Below, piece by piece: positions 17,545 through 24,803 of a stretch of 64,000 nucleotides of DNA (its first letter is position 1; each line of letters starts with the position of its first letter). The notes under the pieces are model-generated. The model was given only the letters and a program-made list of their open reading frames with translations, searched no databases and was not told the DNA's origin. Made by a program: the position numbers and the translations under genes. Source of the DNA: Hymenobacter sp. CRA2 (lineage in GTDB: Bacteria > Bacteroidota > Bacteroidia > Cytophagales > Hymenobacteraceae); assembly GCF_002007105.1 (NCBI RefSeq), contig NZ_MVBC01000002.1, forward strand, positions 434,001 to 498,000. The letters run 5' to 3'.

Positions 17545-17713
17545 GTGAAATGGTGAGATGGTGAGTCTGATGTTCGGGCAGTGCCCGGGCGGCTCTTTTT
17601 GGCCGGCAGTAAAGTACGGCGCAAAAACGAAGAAGGGCGAAGCCGCAGCTCCGCCCTTCTCTAACGCTTCGCTGAGGAGAAAACGGCAAACTCACCCTTT
17701 CACTACCTCACGG
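17545..17713 (-). repeat. Imperfect inverted repeat of CTCACC words between greA and the HIT gene
   Basis: 17545-17567 (GGTGAAATGGTGAGATGGTGAG on the plus strand) is roughly the reverse complement of 17691-17713 (ACTCACCCTTTCACTACCTCAC). The proximal arm reads TCACCATCTCACCATTTCACC immediately before the HIT start codon in the mRNA sense. Confidence 0.45.
17622..17660 (-). terminator. greA terminator
   Basis: A 9-bp stem AGAAGGGCG (17631-17639) / CGCCCTTCT (17652-17660), followed on the minus strand by CGTTTTTG. It lies about 60 bp past the greA stop. Confidence 0.7.
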
Positions 17714-17722
17714 TATCACCGC

Positions 17723-18193
17723 TTAGCGGCTGATTTCGAGAATCTCGAATTGCAGCTTGCCCGCCGGCACGGTGATTTCGGCCACGTCGCCGGCCGACTT
17801 GCCCAGCAGGCCTTTGCCGATGGGCGACTTCACGGAAATTTTACCGGCGGCCAAGTTGGCTTCTTCCTCCGCTACCAGCGTGTAGTCGAGCACCATGTTG
17901 TTCTTCAGGTTCTTCAGCTTCACCTTGCTCATGATCAGCACCTTGCTGGTATCGAGGTTGCTGTCGTCGAGGATGCGGGCGTTGCCGATGATTTCTTCGA
18001 GCTTGGAGATTTTCAGCTCCAGGTGGCCCTGCGACTCCTTGGCCGCGTCGTACTCAGCGTTTTCGCTCAGGTCACCTTTGTCGCGTGCCTCGGCCAGCTG
18101 ACGGGCTGCCTCCGCCCGGCCGCGGATTTTGAGGTCCTGCAGTTCGTCCTTGAGCTTCTGCAAGCCTTCGGCGGTATAATAATTGACGGCCAT
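17723..18193 (-). CDS. greA: Transcription elongation factor GreA
   Basis: A 156-residue GreA from the ATG at 18193 (MAVNYYTAEGLQKLKDELQD). The N-terminal coiled coil (about 10-78) carries the acidic tip in DKGDLSENAEYDAAKE, whose Asp/Glu residues place Mg2+ in the RNA polymerase active site for transcript cleavage. The C-terminal FKBP-like domain has SPIGKGLLGKSAGDVAEITV, then PAGKLQFEILEI. Length and motifs are normal. The frame remains open eight codons upstream (GTG/other starts), but MAVNYYT is the usual start. Its leader contains an intrinsic terminator downstream of a promoter box (see 18235-18286), suggesting premature termination control. Confidence 0.95.
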   Translation of the reverse strand: MAVNYYTAEGLQKLKDELQDLKIRGRAEAARQLAEARDKGDLSENAEYDAAKESQGHLELKISKLEEIIGNARILDDSNLDTSKVLIMSKVKLKNLKNNMVLDYTLVAEEEANLAAGKISVKSPIGKGLLGKSAGDVAEITVPAGKLQFEILEISR

Positions 18194-18222
18194 GACGAAT
18201 TGGGTGTGGTGGGTCAAACAGG

Positions 18223-18263
18223 TAAAAAAACAAGGAGAACGGCCGGCGGCGCCGGCCGTTCTC
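18223..18263 (-). terminator. Intrinsic terminator in the greA leader
   Basis: A 13-bp perfect stem GAGAACGGCCGGC (18235-18247) / GCCGGCCGTTCTC (18251-18263) with a 3-nt loop, then on the minus strand CTTG and T7. It lies downstream of a TATATTTG promoter box and 42 bp upstream of the greA ATG. It may end the SerA-like transcript from upstream, attenuate greA, or both. Confidence 0.75.
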
Positions 18264-18278
18264 CCGAACAGGCATCAG

Positions 18279-18310
18279 CAAATATACGGAATCATGCCCA
18301 CAGTGCGCAA
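18279..18310 (-). promoter_or_regulatory. Probable greA promoter
   Basis: On the minus strand TTG (18308-18310), 21-nt spacer, TATATTTG (18279-18286), an exact TAnnTTTG box. Transcription would begin near 18274, upstream of the leader terminator. Confidence 0.55.
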
Positions 18311-18393
18311 GCCCGGCCGCGGCTTGGCGCGGTACTGAGTTGGAGCAATGGTCAGTTGAGGTTCTGGCAATCAGAACCACACTCACCATTTCA

Positions 18394-19332
18394 CTATTTC
18401 ACCAGCTCACCAATTTTGCGCGCCAGCACTTCGTTGATGCGCTGGTACGACTCGTGTGTCCAGCCGCCCACGTGCGGGGTCAGTACTACGTTGGGCGCCG
18501 CGCGCAGCCACCCGAAGCGGGTGCGCTGCTCGGGCTTGAGCGTAGTCAGCCGCTCGTTGTCGAGCACGTCGAGGGCGGCGCCGCGCAGTTTGCCTTCCTG
18601 CAGCAGCTTCACGAGGGCGGCGTGGTCGAGCACTTCGCCGCGGGCCGTGTTCAGCAGCCATAGCGGCTGCCGAAAGCCCCGCAGCAGCTCCTCGTTCACG
18701 AAGGCGTGGTTTTCAGGCGAGTACGGGATGTGAATGCTGAGCACGTCGCAGCGCTGCTGGATTTCCTCCAGCGGCACCAGCGGCAGGTACTCGGTGGGTT
18801 GCACGGCCGGGTCGTGGTCGTGGCCGAGCACCGTGCAGCCGAAGCCGCGCAGGCAGCGGGCAAAGCTGCGCCCCATATGGCCGCAACCGATGATGCCCAC
18901 CGTGCGGGCCTGCAGCTCGTAGCCGCGGTTGGCCTCGCGGCGCCACTGCTCCTGGCGCACTTCCGCGTCGGCGGCGGCTACTTTGCGCAGCAGGGCCAGC
19001 AGCGTGCCCACGGCGAATTCGCCCACGGCCTGGGAGTTGCCTTCCGGGGCGTTGACCAGCGTCACGCCGGCCGCCGTCAGCGCCGCCACGTCGATGTTGT
19101 CGACGCCGGCGCCGGCGCGGGCCACAAAGCGCAGGTGCGGGCCGTGGCGCAGCAAATCGGCCGTCACGCGCACCTTGGAGCGCACAATCAGGCCTTCGTA
19201 GGGTTTCTCGGCCAGGGCGGCGGCTACTTCGGCCGGCAGCAGGTCGGGTTCGTAATCGATTTGCACGCCGGTTTCGCGCAGCAGGCTTTTCAGCGAGGGG
19301 TGCATTTCATCGATAACGAGGCAACGAATCAT
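18394..19332 (-). CDS. D-2-hydroxyacid dehydrogenase, 3-phosphoglycerate dehydrogenase type
   Basis: A 312-residue NAD-dependent dehydrogenase. The Rossmann signature is TVGIIGCGHMGRSFA (about 150-165). The catalytic Arg is in FVARAGAGVDNID on the substrate side and the conserved NTARGEVLD follows; the catalytic His is in VVLTPHVGGWTHES near the C-terminus. It lacks the ACT and intervening domains of long SerA, as many Bacteroidota short forms do. The likely reaction is oxidation of 3-phosphoglycerate to start serine synthesis, but other 2-hydroxyacids are possible because no serB or serC is adjacent. The DNA just after its stop repeats the GTGAAAT/GGTGAG words seen near the HIT gene. Confidence 0.85.
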   Translation of the reverse strand: MIRCLVIDEMHPSLKSLLRETGVQIDYEPDLLPAEVAAALAEKPYEGLIVRSKVRVTADLLRHGPHLRFVARAGAGVDNIDVAALTAAGVTLVNAPEGNSQAVGEFAVGTLLALLRKVAAADAEVRQEQWRREANRGYELQARTVGIIGCGHMGRSFARCLRGFGCTVLGHDHDPAVQPTEYLPLVPLEEIQQRCDVLSIHIPYSPENHAFVNEELLRGFRQPLWLLNTARGEVLDHAALVKLLQEGKLRGAALDVLDNERLTTLKPEQRTRFGWLRAAPNVVLTPHVGGWTHESYQRINEVLARKIGELVK

Positions 19333-19410
19333 AGCTCAGGGAAGGAGGTGGTGGAATGCAGTACCGGCAATACCATCTGCCAGTTGGCTCAGCTCGGGCG
19401 CGCGGCCGGG

Positions 19411-20205
19411 CTAAGCCTGGTGCCGGTGCTCGGCCACGTACTTGGTCAGCCCGATGAAGTCCTGCACGCTCAGCTGCTCGGCACGCTTATCAAACAGCGG
19501 CTCGGTCATGGCTTCGGTGGGCATGCCCAGGGGCTTGAGGCAGTTGCGCAGCGTTTTGCGCCGCGTGCTGAAGGCCTGCTTCACCACCTGGAAGAACAGC
19601 TTCTCGTCGCAGTCGAGGCGCTCCACCGAGTTGCGCGTCAGGCGCAGCACAGCGCTCTGCACTTTGGGCGGCGGCACGAACACGTGCGGGGGCACCGTAA
19701 ACAGGTATTCCGTATCGTAGAAAGCCTGCACCAGCACGCTCAGGATGCCGTAGACCTTGGAGCCCGGGCCGGCGGCAATGCGCTCGGCCACTTCCTTCTG
19801 GATCATGCCCACGCACTCGCGCACCTGCTGGCGGTGCTCCAGTACCTTAAAGTAGATCTGGGTGCTGATGTTGTAGGGAAAGTTGCCGATGATGGCCAGC
19901 GGCTGTTGCTCGAACAGCTTGCCCAGGTCCTGCTTCAGGAAGTCGGCCGACAGAATGCGGTCCTGCAGGGCCGGGAAGTGTACTTTCAGGTAGGCCACCG
20001 AGTCCCGGTCGATTTCGATGACGGTGGTTTCGTACTCGGCCGGGTGCTCCAGCAGAAACTGCGTCAGCACGCCCATGCCGGGGCCGACTTCCAGCACGTG
20101 GCGCACGCCGTCGGGCAGGCGCAAGGCCTCGGCAATGCTGCGGGAGATATTCAGATCGGCCAGAAAGTGCTGGCCCAGATGCTTCTTCGGGGTGACGCGT
20201 TCCAC
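19411..20205 (-). CDS. rsmA: 16S rRNA (adenine1518/1519-N6) dimethyltransferase
   Basis: A 264-residue KsgA/RsmA. It shows TPKKHLGQHFL at the start, the SAM-binding motif EVGPGMGVLTQFLL, and the catalytic NFPYNISTQIYF (NxPY type). The C-terminal RNA-contact part includes VPPHVFVPPPKVQSAVLRL and AFSTRRKTLRNCLK. I chose the GTG at 20205 (VERVTPKKHLGQ), because the frame stays open to 20799 but upstream residues belong to the antisense of the aminopeptidase gene. It dimethylates two adenines in helix 45 of 16S rRNA late in small-subunit assembly. It is divergent from the aminopeptidase across a 183-bp region with a long inverted repeat. Confidence 0.93.
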   Translation of the reverse strand: MERVTPKKHLGQHFLADLNISRSIAEALRLPDGVRHVLEVGPGMGVLTQFLLEHPAEYETTVIEIDRDSVAYLKVHFPALQDRILSADFLKQDLGKLFEQQPLAIIGNFPYNISTQIYFKVLEHRQQVRECVGMIQKEVAERIAAGPGSKVYGILSVLVQAFYDTEYLFTVPPHVFVPPPKVQSAVLRLTRNSVERLDCDEKLFFQVVKQAFSTRRKTLRNCLKPLGMPTEAMTEPLFDKRAEQLSVQDFIGLTKYVAEHRHQA

Positions 20206-20255
20206 GGGCAGAGGCGCGAAGAGCGACTCCGCGCGTTGGATTGGGCGGCAAAGGT

Positions 20256-20358
20256 AGACCACAGATAGTAAGGAATGCAGGAACGGATGCTGCGGATGCG
20301 CACCGCTGGTAGCCCGGCCCGTTTCATCCGTTCCTGCATCCGTCTCCATCTGTGGTGT
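20256..20358. repeat. 34-bp imperfect inverted repeat between rsmA and the aminopeptidase gene
   Basis: Arms 20256-20289 and 20325-20358 pair at about 28 of 34 positions around a 35-nt loop, with a perfect inner block ATGCAGGAACGGATG / CATCCGTTCCTGCAT. It occupies the divergent promoter region and ends 30 bp before the aminopeptidase ATG. Confidence 0.7.
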
Positions 20359-20388
20359 AACTTGCCAGCCAAAGCTATTCCAACGCCG

Positions 20389-21837
20389 ATGCCCCTGCAC
20401 CTTACCACCGCCACCGCGCTGCCCGAAGGCCCCGCCGATACCGTCGTGATTCTGCCCGCCGGCACCACTGTTCTGCCCGCCGAAGCGCCCGCCCTGCCCG
20501 AAGCCGCCCGGGGCTACGCCGAGGCCCAGCTCGCCGCCGAGCAGAAGCTGTTTGCCGTGAACCTGTACTCGCACCGGCTCTACGTGGTGGTGGCCGATGC
20601 CAAGAAAAGCGTCGACCTCACGGCCGAACAGCTGCGCAAGCACGGGCACGCGCTGCACGCCAAGCTTAAAACCGCCAAGGTCGAGGCGCTGCACATCGTC
20701 GACCTGACCGCTGATAAGCAAGCCGCGCTGCCGCTGGCCGAGGGTCTGTACCTGACGGCCTACCAGTTCGAAGGCTACAAGACCGACGAGAAAAACCAAC
20801 AGCCCGCCGACTTGCAGCAGGTAGTGCTAGTGGGTGCGCCGGAAGCCGAGGTAACGGCGCTGGCCAACCTGCTCAGTGGCGTCGTGCTGGCCCGCGACCT
20901 GGTGAACATGCCGTATAATAAGCTCAACGCGACCATGTTTGCCGAGCAAATGGCCGCCGCGGGCGAACAGGCCGGCTACCACACCGAAATCCTCGATCAG
21001 GCCCGCATCGAAGCGCTGCGCATGGGTGGCCTGCTGGCCGTGAACCAGGGCAGCCCCGAGCCGCCCACGTTCACTATTATGGAGTACAAGCCGGAAGGAG
21101 CTACCAACGACAAGCCCTACGTGCTGGTGGGCAAGGGCGTGGTGTTCGACACCGGCGGCCTGAGCCTGAAGCCCACGCCCAACTCCATGGACCTGATGAA
21201 GTGCGACATGGCCGGCGCCGCTGCCATGACCGGCGTGATGTACGCCCTGGCCAAAAACCAGGTGCCGCTGCACGTCATTGCCTTAGTACCCGCTACCGAC
21301 AACCGCCCCGGCGGCCCCGCCCTGGCCCCCGGCGACGTCATCACCATGCACAGCGGGCTGACGGTGGAAGTGCTCAACACCGACGCCGAAGGCCGCCTCA
21401 TCCTGGCCGACGCTCTGCACTTTGCCAAGAAGTATCACCCCGAGTTGGTTATCGACGCGGCTACGCTCACGGGCTCGGCCATGCGCGCCATTGGCAAGGA
21501 AGGCATCGTGGCCATGGGTACCTGCGGCGACGACACCATGCAGGAGCTGGCCGCCGCCGGCCGCCGCGTGCACGAGCGTATCGTGGAGTTTCCGCTCTGG
21601 GACGAGTACGCCGAGCACATCAAGAGCGACATTGCCGACATCAACAACCTTGGCAAGGCCGAAGCCGGGGCTATTTCGGCTGGTAAGTTCCTGGAGCGCT
21701 TCATCGAAGGCACGCCCTGGATTCACCTCGACATTGCCGGCCCGGCCTTCCTCACCGCCACGGATTCGTACCGCGGCAAGGGAGGTACTGGCACGGCCGT
21801 GCGGCTGCTCTATAAGTTCCTGACGAGCCGCGCCTAG
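20389..21837 (+). CDS. Leucyl aminopeptidase, M17 family
   Basis: A 482-residue cytoplasmic aminopeptidase from the ATG at 20389 (MPLHLTTATALPEGPADTVV). The C-terminal catalytic domain has the metal and catalytic motifs VGKGVVFDTGGLSLKP, DMAGAAAMTG and the family signature NTDAEGRLILADAL. The latter carries metal-binding Asp and Glu and the catalytic Arg. Expected activity is removal of N-terminal residues in peptide turnover with two divalent metals. A plausible upstream ATG at 20275 is rejected because those codons fall in the inverted repeat. The gene stands alone; palindromic repeat DNA follows it. Confidence 0.92.
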   Translation: MPLHLTTATALPEGPADTVVILPAGTTVLPAEAPALPEAARGYAEAQLAAEQKLFAVNLYSHRLYVVVADAKKSVDLTAEQLRKHGHALHAKLKTAKVEALHIVDLTADKQAALPLAEGLYLTAYQFEGYKTDEKNQQPADLQQVVLVGAPEAEVTALANLLSGVVLARDLVNMPYNKLNATMFAEQMAAAGEQAGYHTEILDQARIEALRMGGLLAVNQGSPEPPTFTIMEYKPEGATNDKPYVLVGKGVVFDTGGLSLKPTPNSMDLMKCDMAGAAAMTGVMYALAKNQVPLHVIALVPATDNRPGGPALAPGDVITMHSGLTVEVLNTDAEGRLILADALHFAKKYHPELVIDAATLTGSAMRAIGKEGIVAMGTCGDDTMQELAAAGRRVHERIVEFPLWDEYAEHIKSDIADINNLGKAEAGAISAGKFLERFIEGTPWIHLDIAGPAFLTATDSYRGKGGTGTAVRLLYKFLTSRA

Positions 21838-21894
21838 CATGGCCGCACCAGCTCGACCAGTCAAGCTGGCCGAGACATCCCGCCTGCTTCGTTG

Positions 21895-22003
21895 AACGTC
21901 ATGTCGAGCATGTCGAGACATCTCGCGTGCTGACTCCTGATGGTAACCACACGTTTGGCATTACTGCCCGGTGAGATGCCTCGGCTGCGCTCGGCATGAC
22001 GTT
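21895..22003. repeat. Dispersed palindromic element, copy 1 (GTCATGTCGAGC family)
   Basis: Left arm AACGTCATGTCGAGCATGTC, then GAGACATCTCGCGTGCTGAC; right arm GGTGAGATGCCTCGGCTGCG, then CTCGGCATGACGTT. The arms pair imperfectly. The same words recur at 63612-63724. A partial third arm (CAGCTCGACCAG to GAGACATCCCGC) lies just upstream at 21849-21882. Confidence 0.75.
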
Positions 22004-22069
22004 ACACGATACTGCTAGCAGCAGCTCCGAGCCAGCTGCTTCACCCCCTCAAGCCCTAAATACCCCAGA

Positions 22070-23089
22070 ATGCTTCCCCGCATTGGCATTAGCACCGGCG
22101 ACCTGGCCGGCATCGGACCCGAAATCATCTACCGCACCTTGCAGGATGCGCGTATTCTGCGCTTCTGCACGCCGGTAGTCTACGGCACCGCCGCTACCCT
22201 TTTCGACGACTTTCCGCAGGATAAGCACCACCCGCCGCTGAGCTTCCGCCAGGTGCGCGAAGCCGCCGATATTACCGCCGGCAAAATCAACGCCGTGACC
22301 TGCTGGGACGAGGACTTTATCCTCACGCCCGGCCAGCCGAATGAGGCCTCCGGCCGGGCCGCCCGCCTGTCGTTGATAGCCGCCGCCAACGACCTGAAAA
22401 CCGGCTTGATCGATGCGCTGGTAACGGCCCCCATCAGCAAGGAAAACACCCAAGGCGCAGGATTCAACTTCCCCGGTCACACCGAGTTTCTGGCACATCA
22501 CTTCAGCTCGAACAACGACAGCCTGATGTTTCTGGTGGCCGACGACCTGCGCGTGGCCACCGCCACCGGCCACATTCCGCTCAAGGATGTGCCCGCCCGC
22601 CTCACCTCGGAAGTGCTGACCGGCAAGCTGCGCATGTTGCTGCATTCGCTGCGGCAGGACTTCGGCATTCAGAAACCGCGCGTGGCCGTACTGGGGCTCA
22701 ACCCCCACGCCGGCGAAAACGGCCTGCTGGGCCGTGAGGAGCAGGACATGGTGCAGCCCGTTATCCAGCAGCTGCTGCAGGAGGGGCACCTGGTTTACGG
22801 CCCCTACCCCGCCGATGGCTTCTTCGGCACGCGTCAGTACCGGCAGTTCGACGCTACGCTGGCGCTGTACCACGACCAGGGCCTGATTCCGTTCAAAACC
22901 ATTGCCTTCGAGCGGGGCGTGAACTTCACCGCTGGGCTGCCCGTGGTGCGTACCTCCCCCGACCACGGCACTGCCTACAGCCTGGCTGGCAAGTTTTCCG
23001 CCGACCCGACGTCCTTCCGCGAGGCGCTGTACCTGGCCTGCGACTTGGTGCGCAACCGGAAGGCCGAGCAGGAAGCCGCGGCACGGTAA
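22070..23089 (+). CDS. pdxA: 4-hydroxythreonine-4-phosphate dehydrogenase
   Basis: A 339-residue PdxA, starting MLPRIGISTGDLAGIGPEII. The three metal-binding histidines are visible in FPGHTEFLAHHF, LALYHDQGLIPFK and VRTSPDHGTAYSLAGK, and VTAPISKEN is the conserved loop. It oxidises 4-phosphohydroxy-L-threonine, which decarboxylates to 3-amino-2-oxopropyl phosphate, a precursor of pyridoxal phosphate (DXP-dependent pathway). PdxJ is not in the window. Full length and no anomalies. It is preceded by the palindromic element, so its promoter must lie in the last ~65 bp or inside the element. Confidence 0.95.
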   Translation: MLPRIGISTGDLAGIGPEIIYRTLQDARILRFCTPVVYGTAATLFDDFPQDKHHPPLSFRQVREAADITAGKINAVTCWDEDFILTPGQPNEASGRAARLSLIAAANDLKTGLIDALVTAPISKENTQGAGFNFPGHTEFLAHHFSSNNDSLMFLVADDLRVATATGHIPLKDVPARLTSEVLTGKLRMLLHSLRQDFGIQKPRVAVLGLNPHAGENGLLGREEQDMVQPVIQQLLQEGHLVYGPYPADGFFGTRQYRQFDATLALYHDQGLIPFKTIAFERGVNFTAGLPVVRTSPDHGTAYSLAGKFSADPTSFREALYLACDLVRNRKAEQEAAAR

Positions 23090-23459
23090 TTCGACAACGC
23101 AATACGCGCCCAGCCGCGTCGTCCACAGGCCCGTAGCTCCGGATTGCCAACAATGAAACTGAACTCCGTAGGAGCGGCACCTTAGCGCCACCGTTAACGT
23201 GCTGCTTTTATAGAGCTCGATGAGTGCTTCTGTCTTTCTGTTGCTATTGACGCAACACCCAGATACATTATTGTAAAATAACCTGTTACGTGTTAATTCA
23301 GGTATAGAGCACAACTATCTGCTGTTACCTCCCCGATAACATTCTTTCCAAAAACGAAACTTTATTTTTGATTTAGCAATTTCCGTTGCACCTTTGCAGC
23401 CGGAAAGGCTGATTGGCTTTGTCTGACTTCGGCCGTTCCACTTCTGCTCTTCTCTTTTT
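23090..23459 (+). other. 370-bp intergenic region upstream of the HigA-like gene
   Basis: AT-richer than the surroundings (23180-23380). No reading frame of convincing length is present on either strand, so no toxin gene precedes the HigA-like protein. A short dyad ACCTG...CAGGT (23281-23303) and the promoter at 23367-23396 are the only signals I see. Confidence 0.55.
23367..23396 (+). promoter_or_regulatory. Promoter of the HigA-like gene
   Basis: TTTG (23367-23370), 18-nt spacer, CACCTTTG (23389-23396), one mismatch from TAnnTTTG. It has the same 18-nt spacing as the ECF sigma promoter. The leader to the ATG at 23460 is about 57 nt and pyrimidine-rich. Confidence 0.5.
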
Positions 23460-23828
23460 ATGACGCTCAGCAACCCTTCGGAATACAAAACCGCCCTGCG
23501 CCGCCTCGACGCACTGGTGGCCGCTGGTTTCGAAGGCAACGCCGTGCTGGAAGCCGAGTTTCGGGAGCTGGTCGTGGCCATCGACGCCTACGAAGACCAG
23601 CTCGGGCTCATGCCCATCCCGACGCTGCCCGAGTCGCTGGCCGATATGATTGAGCTGAAGCGGCAGCAGATGCGCCTTAAGCAAAAAGAGCTGGCGCAGC
23701 TGTTGGAAGTGCCGGCCGGGCGCTTATCCCAAATCCTGAGTGGCAAGCGCCGCGTAACCCTGGACCTGGCCAAAAAGCTCTACGAGCGGCTGGGCATCAG
23801 TCCGGAGTTTATCCTGAAAAAGGCTTAA
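23460..23828 (+). CDS. HigA-like helix-turn-helix protein (no toxin partner seen)
   Basis: A 122-residue protein. Residues 1-55 are helical (YKTALRRLDALVAAGFEGNA). Residues 60-120 form an XRE-type HTH: MIELKRQQMRLKQKELAQLL, then EVPAGRLSQILSGKRRVTLD, then a last helix ending in ISPEFIL. The layout matches the COG5499/HigA group, whose members are antitoxins or free-standing regulators. In HigBA systems the HigB toxin gene normally comes just upstream; here there is none. It is therefore either an orphan antitoxin or a housekeeping regulator. It lies 78 bp upstream of the yceD-fab operon on the same strand but has its own promoter. Confidence 0.8.
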   Translation: MTLSNPSEYKTALRRLDALVAAGFEGNAVLEAEFRELVVAIDAYEDQLGLMPIPTLPESLADMIELKRQQMRLKQKELAQLLEVPAGRLSQILSGKRRVTLDLAKKLYERLGISPEFILKKA

Positions 23829-23877
23829 ACTCCCGCTAAACCTTTCCCCTCACCTAATTAGAGCGGCGAAATATTGC

Positions 23878-23885
23878 TATTTTTG
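23878..23885 (+). promoter_or_regulatory. TATTTTTG -7 box of the yceD operon
   Basis: An exact TAnnTTTG box 21 bp before the GTG start at 23907. No clear TTTG at -33. Confidence 0.5.
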
Positions 23886-23906
23886 CCGCCCGCCTGACCT
23901 GACCCT

Positions 23907-24449
23907 GTGAAAAAGGACCATAAATACGACCTGCCACTAGCTTCGCTGAGCGAGAAAAAGCACGAATTCGTGTTTGACCTCGATCAGGAGTTCTTCGAGC
24001 AGTTCGACCAAACCCTGATTCCGGACGGCAAGCTGCGCGCCGACGTGGTGGTCGACAAAACCGCCCAGCGCATCGTTATCAACACGCACATCGTGGGCAC
24101 CGTGCAGCTCATCTGCGACCGGAGCCTCGACGAGTTCGACCAGCCCATTGACGTGGAAAATCAGCTGCTGCTGCGTTTCGGCGAGCAGGAGCTGGAGCTC
24201 GACGACGACGTGCTGCAGGTGACGCCCGACACGCAGACGCTGCCCATGGCTCAGCATTTCTTCGACTACATCGGTCTTTCCTTGCCGATGAAGAAGCTGC
24301 ACCCGCGCTTCCAGGACGAAGAGGACGACAACCCCGATGCCGACGCCAAGCTCATCTACTCCACCGGTACCGCCTCTGGTGACGCGGACGATGATGACGA
24401 CGAGGACCTCGGCGACCCGCGCTGGAATGCGCTGCGCAACCTGAACTAA
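23907..24449 (+). CDS. yceD: DUF177/YceD family protein
   Basis: A 180-residue YceD homologue starting at a GTG (MKKDHKYDLPLASLSEKKHE). The family core is IVGTVQLICDRSLDEFDQPI, then the acidic ELELDDDVLQVTPDTQ. The usual CxxC-like pair is reduced to a single Cys (ICDRSL). The C-terminus is strongly acidic (DADDDDDEDLGDP) and ends with WNALRNL, as typical before rpmF. In other bacteria YceD is linked to 23S rRNA accumulation. Position directly ahead of rpmF, plsX and fabH is the classic arrangement and supports the call. Confidence 0.9.
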   Translation: MKKDHKYDLPLASLSEKKHEFVFDLDQEFFEQFDQTLIPDGKLRADVVVDKTAQRIVINTHIVGTVQLICDRSLDEFDQPIDVENQLLLRFGEQELELDDDVLQVTPDTQTLPMAQHFFDYIGLSLPMKKLHPRFQDEEDDNPDADAKLIYSTGTASGDADDDDDEDLGDPRWNALRNLN

Positions 24450-24497
24450 GGCCGCATTTTTTACCCTGTTTCTTCATTTTTTCTTTCACTTTCACTC

Positions 24498-24719
24498 ATG
24501 GCACACCCCAAACGACGCGTCTCCGCCGTCCGCCGCGACAAGCGTCGCACCCACTACAAGCTCGATGCTAAGGCTGTTTCGACCTGCCAGACCACCGGCG
24601 AAACGCACCTGCGTCACCGCGCTTACGTGGTAGATGGTGACCTGTACCTCAACGGCAAAGTGGCCATTGCCGGTTACGCCCCGGTAGCTTCGGCCGCCGC
24701 TAGCACCGACGAGGAATAG
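24498..24719 (+). CDS. rpmF: 50S ribosomal protein L32
   Basis: A 73-residue L32 starting MAHPKRRVSAVRRDKRRTHY. The HPKRR...RRDKRR opening and CQTTGETHLRHRAYV are conserved. It keeps only one Cys of the four that some L32 use for zinc, so this is the non-zinc form. The C-terminal 10 residues (ASAAASTDEE) are a short acidic tail. It lies 48 bp after yceD with a very pyrimidine-rich leader (TTTCTTCATTTTTTCTTTCA) instead of a Shine-Dalgarno site. Confidence 0.96.
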   Translation: MAHPKRRVSAVRRDKRRTHYKLDAKAVSTCQTTGETHLRHRAYVVDGDLYLNGKVAIAGYAPVASAAASTDEE

Positions 24720-24741
24720 CCCCGACCCGCTCCTAGCCCAG

Positions 24742-24770
24742 CCGGCGGCCCTCACCCGGCCGCCGGTTTT
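24742..24770 (+). terminator. Terminator-like hairpin between rpmF and plsX
   Basis: A 9-bp stem CCGGCGGCC (24742-24750) / GGCCGCCGG (24758-24766) followed by T4. It is inside an otherwise continuous operon and could lower plsX expression relative to rpmF. Confidence 0.6.
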
Positions 24771-24803
24771 ACATTACCGCCGACTGTTCTTCATCCCGCT
24801 TTC

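Noticed and set aside
20206-20799. N-terminal extension of rsmA
   Set aside because: It runs antisense through the aminopeptidase gene and the inverted repeat; RsmA normally begins near VTPKKHLGQHF.
23090-23459. Toxin gene upstream of the HigA-like protein
   Set aside because: No convincing frame on either strand; nothing resembling HigB/RelE.
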